Source of the DNA: Noviherbaspirillum pedocola
GTDB taxonomy: Bacteria > Pseudomonadota > Gammaproteobacteria > Burkholderiales > Burkholderiaceae_D
Direction of reading: 5' to 3'
Assembly: GCF_016632335.1 (NCBI RefSeq)
Contig: NZ_JAEPBG010000005.1
Span: forward strand, 1 to 64,000
DNA: 64,000 nucleotides
Shown one piece after another: positions 47,619-55,269 of this stretch. The position numbers and the translations under genes were made by a program. The notes under the pieces were generated by a model that was not told the DNA's origin, made no database searches, and saw only the letters and a list, made by a program, of their open reading frames with translations. Position 1 is the first letter of the stretch. Every line of letters starts with the position of its first letter.

Positions 47619-48604
47619 TGGGAACGGTTTCTTTCCAGCTTCTCGCGCATCTGCTGCCTTAAAGTTGCTTCATCCTCGTCGAGTTCCCAGCAGCCGGCTT
47701 TGTTCTCAGCTGAGAGGTCGATGTCGATGTCCTGGATCGTCGTATTACTGTCCAGCATGTCCAGCATGTAATTGAAGGCGTTTTGGTTGGCAAGTTCGCT
47801 CGGATCACGCAAGCTTGCACCGATATGCAGCTTTAGCAGGCCCCGGTTTTTCTCTAGTCCTTTCGAAAGCGAATAGCCACCAGCGGCGGACAACATGGGC
47901 TTGGGGAGAGACAGTTCCTGCAGCGTATCGTTATTCAAAAGCATTTCGTGGGTCGCCTTCACAAATTCTGCGTCATGCTTTCGTCCACTGAGATCGCTGA
48001 AATACACGGTCAGCATTTTCAATACTTTGTTGTTCTCCAGACCCCTCATCAGCAAGGACAAATCGCCCTGCGACAGCCCCGACTCCACACATACTTCTGC
48101 AAGCCCGGCATGCGATGCGATTTCATTCATCAGCGAAGCGTGCCCCTCTTTCTTTTGAAAGGCCGTCCCGCGTAGATTGAGGCTCTCGATACGTGGATTC
48201 GCTCGCAGGCTTTTGGCCAGGATGCCCGATGCTTCTGCGTCCATATGGGTTGAAGCGAATGTGACCTTCCGCAGTCCTTCGTTGGATGCCAGAGCCTGGT
48301 AGATGGACGTGCGCGCATTCAAGTCACGACATACAGGGCTGAAATAAATGGTCAAGCTCGCGAGGGTCGTGTTCCGTGCCAAAGCATTCGCCAGAGATTG
48401 TCATGGCCTTTCGCTTTCATCGCTGAGATCAAGGATATCCAGCGCATGCGGTCCTGAGTTACTGTCGATCAGCCTGGAAAGCGCGTCGAACCCGGCCTTG
48501 CCAAGCTCGCTTGCACTGATCTTCATTTCAGAGACATTGGCTCCCGTGACGATCAATGCCGCTGCCAGCATTTGCATGTCTTCGTCAATTCGCAGTGTTT
48601 TGCC
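47612..48604 (-). pseudogene. Leucine-rich-repeat gene 1, interrupted by an in-frame stop
   Basis: After the TGA at 48401-48403, the frame continues to 47612 with RNI-type leucine-rich repeats (LRKVTFASTHMDAEASGILA, PRIESLNLRGTAF, LKMLTVYFSDLSG, TLQELSLP). Before the TGA, the same frame from about 48604 reads LRIDEDMQMLAAALIV, ASELGKAGFDALSRLID and LDILDLSDESERP, again repeat-like. The two halves join as ERP-stop-QSLANALARNTTL, so one codon change (for example CGA to TGA) breaks the gene. The N-terminal region seen in the paralogues is missing: a TAA precedes the fragment. The 3' part has only a TTG start, so expression as a separate protein is doubtful. Confidence 0.75.
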
Positions 48605-48845
48605 TTAATGACGAAGCTGTGAATGGTTCATGCCGCAGCAGGAGCGGTCGCGGCCATGCTTATGACCAGGCGGGTGGCGGGAGCACAAGCATTCAATGCA
48701 CTCTCCTGTACAGCCTTGCGACGGATGCGCTTACGTCCAAGCGCATGGATTCGGGAAATAAGCATGGACGCCTGAAGACGCGCCAACACCATATCGATGC
48801 GGTTAACGCTTTCCCGCTGGGCTGAGTCGGCGCTGACCCACCCTT

Positions 48846-49123
48846 CAAGCGCCGCGCTGGCCAACAGCACCGATCCGGTCCACATGGCTGCTGCGATCGG
48901 CACGCCGCTGGGGGACTTGTATGCGCACACCAATCTGCAGCACACGCCGTGGCGCGTGGTGTCGCGCATGCTGCATCACGAGGCGCTCTGTCGCAACTGC
49001 TACACGAGCATGTGCCCCGAAGGGCATCACGATTGGTTGGTCAAGGTGAAACCGGGCAGAGTGGTGGATGCGTTGGGTGCACAGCTACGCAAGCCTGGCG
49101 CTGATCTACGCGGCAATTGCTAG
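48846..49123 (+). pseudogene. Duplicated 3' fragment of the GT9 gene
   Basis: The translated fragment reads ANSTDPVHMAAAIGTPLGDL, then TNLQHTPWRVVSRMLHHEAL and CRNCYTSMCPEGHHDWL, matching the C-terminal third of the GT9 at 46506. Nucleotide identity is about 85% by eye over roughly 190 bp (47352-47540 against 48870-49060). The catalytic N-terminal domain is absent, so it cannot be a working enzyme. It ends 4 bp into the convergent LRR gene 2, repeating the GT9-LRR arrangement next door. Confidence 0.8.
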
Positions 49124-50535
49124 ATGCGCTTATTGGCGAGTTTGTCGTGCAGTTCCCGCTTGGCGGGATGGGACGCAACTGCCATATGCCAGTTGCCGCT
49201 CGTGTTCTTGTTGTAGAAGTCGATGTCGATTTCCCGTATCGCAGTGTTGCTGTCCAGCATATGGATCATCGCGTAGACGCTCTTTTCTGTAGGCTTGGCG
49301 TAACTCAAGGGAGCCGTCAGACCGAATTTGCGCAGGCTCAGGTTTTGCGCAAGCGCATTGGCGAGTATCTGGACACTCGCGTCGGTCATCTGGTGGCTCG
49401 ATACATGCAGCTCCACAAGGGTATGGTTATGTCGCAGCATCGCTTGTGTGGCCTGCGCAAACCTGTCGTCGTTGCTGGCCAATGAGATGCGATCCAGTCT
49501 CAAACTTTTCAGGACGGTATTGGTTTCCAGCTTTTGCATCAATGCTTCCATATCGTCTTGCCTGAGTGCGCCGCTGAGCTCGGCCTGTTCAATGCCGGGA
49601 TGAGAGGCGATTGCCTGGATCAATGCTGAGTGATCATGGCCAGCGATCAATGCGTCATCGGGAAGCATCACCTCCTTGATGCCCGGGTGCGCGCGCAGGC
49701 TTTCTGCCAAGGTTCGCGATGCTGGGGAATTCATGCCCGCTGACCAGAATTCGACTGTTCGCAGGCTTTTACAGCTGGCGATTGCAGCATAGAGCGGTTG
49801 ACGGTTTTCTATGTTGATTCCGTACGAAGAGCCGAAATGGATATCGAGCGCTTCCAAATTGCGAATTTCCGGTAACGCGTCAGCAATAAGCTTCCAGCTC
49901 TGGTCAGACCAGCCACAGTTGTTGTGATTGATGAGGTGAAGCCTACGGACGCAGGGACTTTTCTTGAGCAAGTCGACAAGGACTTCGACGCCACGTTGAT
50001 CCAGGGCGCTGATGTCAAGCGCCAGTTCGGCAAACTCGATCTTTCCTTCGCTCAGGGCCTTTGCCAGCGGTTCCATTTCCCCAGTACTGATGCTGCACGA
50101 GCTTATGATCAGCTCGATTTCTCCGGGGCCCACGTGATCGAGCGAGCCGAGAAGCGCTTTGACCGACTTCCTGTCATAACAAACAATTTTGCTGTCCGGT
50201 TGCAGCTGGCCGGTATCCGCTTCGCGTTGGTCGCAGATTATTGGTTCGCTTGCGCCGACTTCGCCTTTTGCGCCGGGAGTGGTCAGAACCGGAGGCGTTG
50301 CCTTGGGCGGCGCTTCCGTCTGCGGTTGGGCTTGCCGCATGTCTACGCCATCTTTCCCGCCACCTGTGTAAGTCTGAACGATAGGCGGCGATGATTTCTC
50401 GGGCTGCCGCTGGGTTTCGGCAGGAAGCAGTCCGCCTGCCATGGGCTTTACCGCAACGAAGGATAAAGATGCGATTGGATTCACCAATGTGTTTTCTAAT
50501 TTCCACGTATGGGCGTGGCTGCTGGCTTGATCCAT
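49120..50535 (-). CDS. Leucine-rich-repeat protein 2 (RNI-type), possible effector
   Basis: The 471-residue protein has a disordered Pro/Gln/Thr-rich N-terminus (about 1-120, with PEKSSPPIVQTYTGG and TEAPPKATPPVLTTPG). About ten ribonuclease-inhibitor-like repeats follow, for example FAELALDISALDQRGVEVL, VRRLHLINHNNCGW, SLRTVEFWSAGMNSPASRTL and VLKSLRLDRISLASND. No signal peptide is present. This architecture resembles type III secreted LRR effectors, but secretion is only inferred, and no hrp-type box was found. The start is MDQASSHAH with GGAGCC upstream. Codon use is less GC-rich than in the flanking operons. Confidence 0.75.
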   Translation of the reverse strand: MDQASSHAHTWKLENTLVNPIASLSFVAVKPMAGGLLPAETQRQPEKSSPPIVQTYTGGGKDGVDMRQAQPQTEAPPKATPPVLTTPGAKGEVGASEPIICDQREADTGQLQPDSKIVCYDRKSVKALLGSLDHVGPGEIELIISSCSISTGEMEPLAKALSEGKIEFAELALDISALDQRGVEVLVDLLKKSPCVRRLHLINHNNCGWSDQSWKLIADALPEIRNLEALDIHFGSSYGINIENRQPLYAAIASCKSLRTVEFWSAGMNSPASRTLAESLRAHPGIKEVMLPDDALIAGHDHSALIQAIASHPGIEQAELSGALRQDDMEALMQKLETNTVLKSLRLDRISLASNDDRFAQATQAMLRHNHTLVELHVSSHQMTDASVQILANALAQNLSLRKFGLTAPLSYAKPTEKSVYAMIHMLDSNTAIREIDIDFYNKNTSGNWHMAVASHPAKRELHDKLANKRI

Positions 50536-50874
50536 GAGAATGGCTCCGACTGATTGTTGCGAGGTTAAAAAATATGTTGGTATGGGCCGCGAATGTTCGG
50601 GAATGGCGTGTCGCCGAGGGCGCTCCATGGTTGTTGCACAAGGCCGGACGGCCTCGCTCGGCTCCTCGGGGACCGGGCATCATGGTTTTTTAACTGATTC
50701 ATGCAAATGATCATTAAAGGAATGTTTGTTTAATGGCGAGCCAATGCCGCTGTTTTACGGTTAACAGGAATCGGAGCGTCGAACGGTAGGCCGGCTTGCG
50801 AGGGCTCAATGCGCCCGTGGTCGTTTCGGCAATGATCTGCTGCATTGCCAAATGGCTGAACAGGGAGAAATGTG
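50536..50874. other. Divergent intergenic region between LRR gene 2 and the slipin operon
   Basis: This 339-bp spacer is clearly AT-richer than its surroundings, especially at 50680-50730 (TTTTTTAACTGATTC and GATCATTAAAGGAATG). It should hold promoters for LRR gene 2 (minus) and the slipin pair (plus). No gene is visible. Confidence 0.5.
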
Positions 50875-51183
50875 ATGTCGCAAGCCACACGTGTCGATGC
50901 AGCGCTGAAATCCAGATCGATCACTGTCCGAGGCGCCGTGGTCACCGGCACAAAGGCTACTGCGGCGCTGACGATTGGCGCTTTGTCTGCGGGTGCGGTT
51001 GCGATCGGCGCGCTGGCAGTCGGGCGCATGGCCATCGCGCAGCTGACATTGAGGCTTGCCCGGATACGCCGCCTGGAAATCGACGAGCTCGTGGTGCGGC
51101 GGCTGCGCGTGGTTGATATCTGGGAAACTCCCGAGGAAATGCCGGAACATGCGGCAACGCGCGAGATGGAGGGCTGGCCGTGA
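50875..51183 (+). CDS. Small unknown protein with Gly/Ala-rich hydrophobic segment
   Basis: The 102-residue protein has a central segment ALTIGALSAGAVAIGALAVG that could be a short membrane helix pair. An Arg/Leu-rich stretch follows (LRLARIRRLEIDELVVRRL), then an acidic tail. No family is recognised, although similar small proteins with repeated IGAL units exist. The ATG at 50875 has an AGGGAG site; a GTG 3 bp upstream is less likely. It is immediately followed by the slipin gene (TGATG junction), so the two probably act together at the membrane. Confidence 0.6.
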   Translation: MSQATRVDAALKSRSITVRGAVVTGTKATAALTIGALSAGAVAIGALAVGRMAIAQLTLRLARIRRLEIDELVVRRLRVVDIWETPEEMPEHAATREMEGWP

Positions 51184-51971
51184 TGCCGGATCCGCGATTG
51201 CCTGTCGCACTGATCGTCCTTGTCGCGGCTGGGGTGCTGTCCATCCGCATCTTCCGCGAGTACGAGCGCGGCGTGGTATTCACGCTGGGGCGCTACAGCC
51301 GTGTCGCCGGTCCCGGTCTGGTGCTGCTGATTCCGTTCATCCAGCAGGTGGTGCGAGTCGACTTGCGCACCATCGTGCTCGAGGTGCCGACGCAGGATGT
51401 GATCTCGCGTGACAACGTGTCGGTGAAGGTCAGCGCAGTGGTGTACTTCCGGGTACTGGATGCGAAGCGCGCGGTGCTGGAAGTGATGGATTATCTGAAC
51501 GCGACCAGCCAGTTGGCGCAGACCACGCTGCGCTCGGTGCTGGGCAAGCACCAGCTCGATGACATGCTGTCGGCGCGCGAGCAGATGAACGCCGACATTC
51601 AGCGTGCGATCGCGGCGCGCACCGGTTCATGGGGCATCGAGATCTCCGGCGTTGAGTTGAAGCAGGTGGACCTGACCGAATCGATGGTGCGCGCAATTGC
51701 GCGTCAGGCCGAGGCCGAACGCGAGCGGCGCGCGAAAGTCATTCATGCCGAAGGAGAGTTGCAGGCATCAGCGCAGCTGGCCGAAGCCGCAGCCAGGCTG
51801 GCCGAGGCGCCGCAGGCGATCCTGCTGCGCTATCTGGAAACGCTGACCGTGATCGGCGCGGACAAGAACACCACGGTCGTTTTTCCGCTGCCTATGGATG
51901 TGCTCGGTCCGCTGGTGCAAAGCTGGAAGGGAGCGCCTTCGCGCGATTCCGGGCCTCGCGTCGGTGAGTGA
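51183..51971 (+). CDS. Slipin/stomatin-like SPFH (Band 7) membrane protein
   Basis: The 262-residue protein has one N-terminal membrane helix (PVALIVLVAAGVLSI) and a Band 7 domain with EYERGVVFTLGRYSRVAGPG, VVRVDLRTIVLEVPTQDVIS and LRSVLGKHQLDDMLSAREQ. A coiled coil rich in Ala/Glu follows, and the end is ETLTVIGADKNTTVVFPLP. Slipins form membrane microdomain rings. The ATG at 51183 overlaps the preceding stop; a GTG at 51180 is the alternative. No NfeD partner gene is adjacent, and the small upstream protein takes its place. Confidence 0.88.
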   Translation: MPDPRLPVALIVLVAAGVLSIRIFREYERGVVFTLGRYSRVAGPGLVLLIPFIQQVVRVDLRTIVLEVPTQDVISRDNVSVKVSAVVYFRVLDAKRAVLEVMDYLNATSQLAQTTLRSVLGKHQLDDMLSAREQMNADIQRAIAARTGSWGIEISGVELKQVDLTESMVRAIARQAEAERERRAKVIHAEGELQASAQLAEAAARLAEAPQAILLRYLETLTVIGADKNTTVVFPLPMDVLGPLVQSWKGAPSRDSGPRVGE

Positions 51972-52023
51972 ATGCAGCACTGGCGCAGGCTGCGCGTCGC
52001 CCCGGTCACGCGCAACCTGCGTG

Positions 52024-53766
52024 TCAATGGCGTCGGTTCTGCACCGTCGGCCATCCCATCGCAGCGCTTGCCGCAACAGTGGTGTTGATACCGCCGGCCG
52101 CATGCTCTGAAGGCAACTGCAACAGCATTTCCGCGATCAGCGTGGCAATTTCCCCGGGATACTTGCCGTCGAACAGCAGATCAAGATACGCGGCGGCACC
52201 CTTCGTGAGTTCTTCCATCCTCTTGTTGCGCTCCAACTTGGCACGTGCTTTCGCAACGGCATCCTGCAAAGCAAGGCCATGGTCCTGGGCATCGCCCGAG
52301 CCTGGCTCGTCGGCATAGTTTTGTATGTCGTCAGAGGCTTCTTCTTCGAAACCTCCCTGTATGTCGTCGGCGGCAGCTTCGTCGGAATATTGCTGCATGT
52401 CGTCAGAGATCTGTTCCTCGGACGCTCCATCCGCGCTGTCGTAGTTCGATCCGTCGCTATTGCCGAGCTCGTCATCATTGCTGATATCGAGAGCTTTCTT
52501 GATGGGGAATAAGGCCAGTACGGGGTTCACGTCGAGTGCGTTGTTGATGAGGTTCACCCGATACGGCAAGCATGGCTCGCCGCCTGAAGCATGTATCCAA
52601 TTCCGGATGGCCATTTCGCGCAATCCGCGATTGGATTTCAGTGCATCAACGATCAGCGCGAAGCACGCATTGGTGAAGTGGATTCTCTCAAGCCCCATAT
52701 GCTGCAGGGACGAATTGCTGTGTAGCAGCCTGGCGAGAGCATTGGCAAATGGACGGTTCGCATCCTGAGGACAGGATTCGCTGATGTACAAGTACTTCAG
52801 CGTCTTATTGCTTTGCAGATGGTTCATCAGCGTCACGGCAGCGTCGTAGAAAAAGCTGTCCGACAAGTACAGCGTCTGCAAGCCTTGGTGCCTCCCTATT
52901 GCCGCCATAAGACGAGAGTGGTCGCCGCGCATGAGGGCGGAAAACCGGAGGCAGAGATCGAGAATGCGCGGATTCTCTTCAAGGCTAGTCGCGAGCGCAT
53001 TGGATGACTCGGTCGTCATTTGCCGATCGTTCAGGTCGAGCGAACGCACCGATTGGCTTTGGCCGCATGCCTTATACAGCGCATGACGATTCGGTCCATC
53101 CCCGTTTCGGAATGACAGGGCAAGAGTGGTGATCGTTCGGCTTGCGCTGATGGCCGACGCAATGCCGAGGCAGCCTTCTGCAGCACAGTTCAATTCGCTC
53201 AGGTACAGGTTTTCGATATTCTCATTCTTCTTCAATAACTCGGCGATGGCGACCATACCCTTGTCGACGCACTTGTAGGGGCAAACTTCCAGTTTCTTGA
53301 CACTGCGGTTGTTCGCCAGCGCTTGGGCAAGCGCCATCATGTCCGCATCGTTTGGCATAAGAGGAAGGGAGTAGAGCGTGTGGATGTTGCAGTCGCTCTG
53401 TTCCAGGTACGCACACATCGCCGCCCAGTATCCGGGCTTGGCGAGCAAAACCCCGCCCCTAAATATCCCATCCTTCACCAGGGAGCGGATTTCGGCGAGC
53501 TTGGCGGCGTCAACGGTATCGGGCTGTTGCTGCTGCACGCGCAACTGAGAGCGTAGTTGAGGCGGATTGATGACAGTCTGTGCGGGCGTCTGCTCGGCGG
53601 GTCTGGCTTCGATCAGAACGGGCCCGGTATCGTCCGTGCTGTGTGACGACAAGGACGGCGCCAGGACATCCGTTTGATGACGGTCTTCCTGTAGCGGCGT
53701 GTTTGAGGTGGTCTGCGGGATGAAAGAAGGGCTGCGTGGTGAAGTGTTCGAGGTTTGTTGTGCCAT
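52024..53766 (-). CDS. Leucine-rich-repeat protein 3 (RNI-type), possible effector
   Basis: The 580-residue protein has a disordered Ser/Thr/Gln-rich N-terminus (about 1-85). RNI-type repeats follow, for example VKKLEVCPYKCVDKGMVAI, IENLYLSELNCAAEGCLGIA, LQTLYLSDSFFYDAAVTLM and LKYLYISESCPQDANRPF. A strongly acidic stretch comes next (NDDELGNSDGSNYDSADG, EEQISDDMQQYSDEAAADD), then a helical tail. No signal peptide is seen. It is paralogous to LRR genes 1 and 2. Codon use and lower GC differ from the operons around it. An effector or surveillance role is possible; nothing in the sequence proves secretion. Confidence 0.75.
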   Translation of the reverse strand: MAQQTSNTSPRSPSFIPQTTSNTPLQEDRHQTDVLAPSLSSHSTDDTGPVLIEARPAEQTPAQTVINPPQLRSQLRVQQQQPDTVDAAKLAEIRSLVKDGIFRGGVLLAKPGYWAAMCAYLEQSDCNIHTLYSLPLMPNDADMMALAQALANNRSVKKLEVCPYKCVDKGMVAIAELLKKNENIENLYLSELNCAAEGCLGIASAISASRTITTLALSFRNGDGPNRHALYKACGQSQSVRSLDLNDRQMTTESSNALATSLEENPRILDLCLRFSALMRGDHSRLMAAIGRHQGLQTLYLSDSFFYDAAVTLMNHLQSNKTLKYLYISESCPQDANRPFANALARLLHSNSSLQHMGLERIHFTNACFALIVDALKSNRGLREMAIRNWIHASGGEPCLPYRVNLINNALDVNPVLALFPIKKALDISNDDELGNSDGSNYDSADGASEEQISDDMQQYSDEAAADDIQGGFEEEASDDIQNYADEPGSGDAQDHGLALQDAVAKARAKLERNKRMEELTKGAAAYLDLLFDGKYPGEIATLIAEMLLQLPSEHAAGGINTTVAASAAMGWPTVQNRRH

Positions 53767-54083
53767 GGGGCTTCGCAAGACGACGTGACTGGTATGTTCG
53801 CGCACCCCACGCGCCTCGTGCTGGTGGCGCGGACGGTATGCGCATCATGTGCGTTTGATGAGATTCCGCCTGCTAATGCAAGCGGCGACGCATGATGCCA
53901 GCGAACTGCGCCACAGAAAGTCTTGTTAGTCGCGGTCAACAGTCTTGACGCGGAACCGCGGTCCTTACCTCAGCCCAGGCCCCATCCTGGCTCAGGCGCT
54001 TGTCAGGAAGCCGGCTTGCTCGCGACGGTTGCGCGGCGTGCAGGTCCCGACTGGAACGCATGCAAGCCAGGCGTGCGCTACGC
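53767..54083. other. Intergenic region upstream of LRR gene 3
   Basis: This 317-bp spacer lies between the LRR gene 3 start (minus) and the end of a small minus-strand gene. I looked for TTCG-N16-TTCG-type hrp boxes on the minus strand and found none. No gene is visible. Confidence 0.45.
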
Positions 54084-54362
54084 TCAGACGTCAAAGACCG
54101 AGACGCCGCCATCAGCGGCGCCATAGTCCTGCAGCCGCGCGTAATCGAGACGGCCGTCCTTCAGCGCATCGAGCAGCGCCTGCAATTGCTCGGCTTCGGG
54201 ATTGATGTAGACCGCGACCTGGTCGAGCGCATTCGGCCATTGCCGGGTATAGGGCACATCGGTCTCGGCCATGAGCTTCGCGGCGAAGGTACCGTCGTCG
54301 AGTTGCGCGAACAGGGTGACCATCGGATTGTCGCGTCGGGTGTTGGATACGGTGAGGCGCAT
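54084..54362 (-). CDS. Small unknown protein
   Basis: The 92-residue protein has features MRLTVSNTRRDNPMVTLFAQ, AETDVPYTRQWPNALDQVAV and ALKDGRLDYARLQDYG. It looks like a compact alpha/beta domain with no cysteine and no membrane segment. GGGAGATGCC precedes the ATG. It lies about 70 bp downstream of the Cys-rich protein gene on the same strand and could share its transcript. The family is not recognised. Confidence 0.55.
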   Translation of the reverse strand: MRLTVSNTRRDNPMVTLFAQLDDGTFAAKLMAETDVPYTRQWPNALDQVAVYINPEAEQLQALLDALKDGRLDYARLQDYGAADGGVSVFDV

Positions 54363-54434
54363 GGCATCTCCCTTCCGGAATGGCAGTCCATGGAAAGACC
54401 ACGACGGGACAGGCTTGTTCCGCGCCGCGCCGCT

Positions 54435-54815
54435 TTACGCTGCGTACGGCCCGCCGGTGGGCTTGTCCTGGAACGGGCGATGCCCCGCCGAGACCATGGC
54501 GCGGCATTCCCGCGCGCAGCTGGCACAGGCTTGCGCGCAGCGCTTGCAATGGTCCATCGGGTGGCGGTCGCATTCCTCGGCGCAGGCTTCGCAGATGCTG
54601 GCGCACAGCTCGCAGATGAGCGCGGCCATGACGCTGTCGCGCGCCATCGCGGCCGATGCCAGCCGGCAGGTCTGCGCGCAATCGATGTCGAGCGCAATGC
54701 AGCGCGCCATCGCAGCGGCATCGGCTTCGCGCAGGCAGGATGCGGCGCACACATCGCAAGCCTGGGCGCAGGCGTCGCAGGCGCTGATGCAGGAAAGGAG
54801 TTGCTGCGGGTCCAT
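54435..54815 (-). CDS. Cys-rich four-helix bundle protein (copper-binding Csp/DUF326-like)
   Basis: The 126-residue protein has many CxxxC pairs spaced as in four-helix copper-storage proteins: CISACDACAQACDVCAASC, CIALDIDCAQTC, LICELCASICEACAEECDRH and HCKRCAQACASCARECR. There is no signal peptide, so it would be cytosolic. Family proteins line the bundle core with Cys thiolates that hold Cu(I). The tail beyond residue 112 is variable. Copper binding is expected from the family; storage capacity is not known. Confidence 0.83.
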   Translation of the reverse strand: MDPQQLLSCISACDACAQACDVCAASCLREADAAAMARCIALDIDCAQTCRLASAAMARDSVMAALICELCASICEACAEECDRHPMDHCKRCAQACASCARECRAMVSAGHRPFQDKPTGGPYAA

Positions 54816-54899
54816 GCGATTCTCCTTGTTCGAGACGAAGGTCGAAGAATCCGATTCATGATCGCGGCCAAGGGTTCCCGAATCAGTAAGCCGCGTGCC

Positions 54900-54929
54900 T
54901 TGGCTATGCAGGGACGCAGCGGCTACAAT
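54900..54929 (+). promoter_or_regulatory. Candidate sigma-70 promoter of the hfq-like gene
   Basis: TTGGCT at 54900-54905 and TACAAT at 54924-54929 are separated by 18 bp, about 31 bp before the start codon. The -10 is strong and the -35 has mismatches. It implies a short leader and an independent transcript. Confidence 0.5.
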
Positions 54930-54960
54930 CCACCCTTTTCAAAAATAGGCAGCACGCATC

Positions 54961-55191
54961 ATGGCAAACAAGCCCAGGCAATTGCAGGACCCGTTTCTCG
55001 AAATCTTGCGCAAGGAATCCATTCCGGTCGCCATGTACCTGGTCAACGGCATCAAGCTGCAGGGACAGGTTGAAGCGTTCGATCCCTACGTGGTCATGCT
55101 GCGGGCCAACGGCGTGCAAGCGGTGTACAAGCATGCGATTTCCACCATCGTGCCGTCGCGACCGGTGAAGCTGCCGGACGACATGGTGTGA
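54961..55191 (+). CDS. Hfq-like RNA chaperone, divergent solo paralogue
   Basis: The 76-residue protein is clearly Hfq: [34 protein letters not shown] and [13 protein letters not shown]. Core RNA-binding residues in the proximal face (Gln, Asp, Phe, YKHA) are kept. The usual FDQYVVLLRN reads [14 protein letters not shown], with a Pro in place of Gln and an altered Sm2 approach, and the tail ends PDDMV. It stands alone, not beside miaA, hflX or der, so it is probably a second Hfq rather than the housekeeping one. It has its own promoter. Confidence 0.85.
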   Translation: MANKPRQLQDPFLEILRKESIPVAMYLVNGIKLQGQVEAFDPYVVMLRANGVQAVYKHAISTIVPSRPVKLPDDMV

Positions 55192-55269
55192 AGCGCGCCC
55201 GGGTGACGCCGCGCAGTCAGTGAGCGCGCCCGCGCGTTCATTGCGCTCATCGCGGCGCGTCTCGCGACT

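Noticed and set aside
48628-48869. Possible small gene between the LRR pseudogene and the GT9 fragment
   Set aside because: A minus-strand frame is open here, but its first part is the complement of the GT9 fragment and the rest has no recognisable feature; it may be decayed sequence.
53767-53960. hrp-type regulatory box upstream of LRR gene 3
   Set aside because: Looking for TTCG-N16-TTCG in the gene direction gave no match; two TTCG elements near 53770 and 53788 have the wrong spacing and orientation.
54112-54871. Overlapping open frames antisense to or in other frames of the Cys-rich protein
   Set aside because: Arg/Ala-rich shadows; the Cys-rich frame has clear family spacing.
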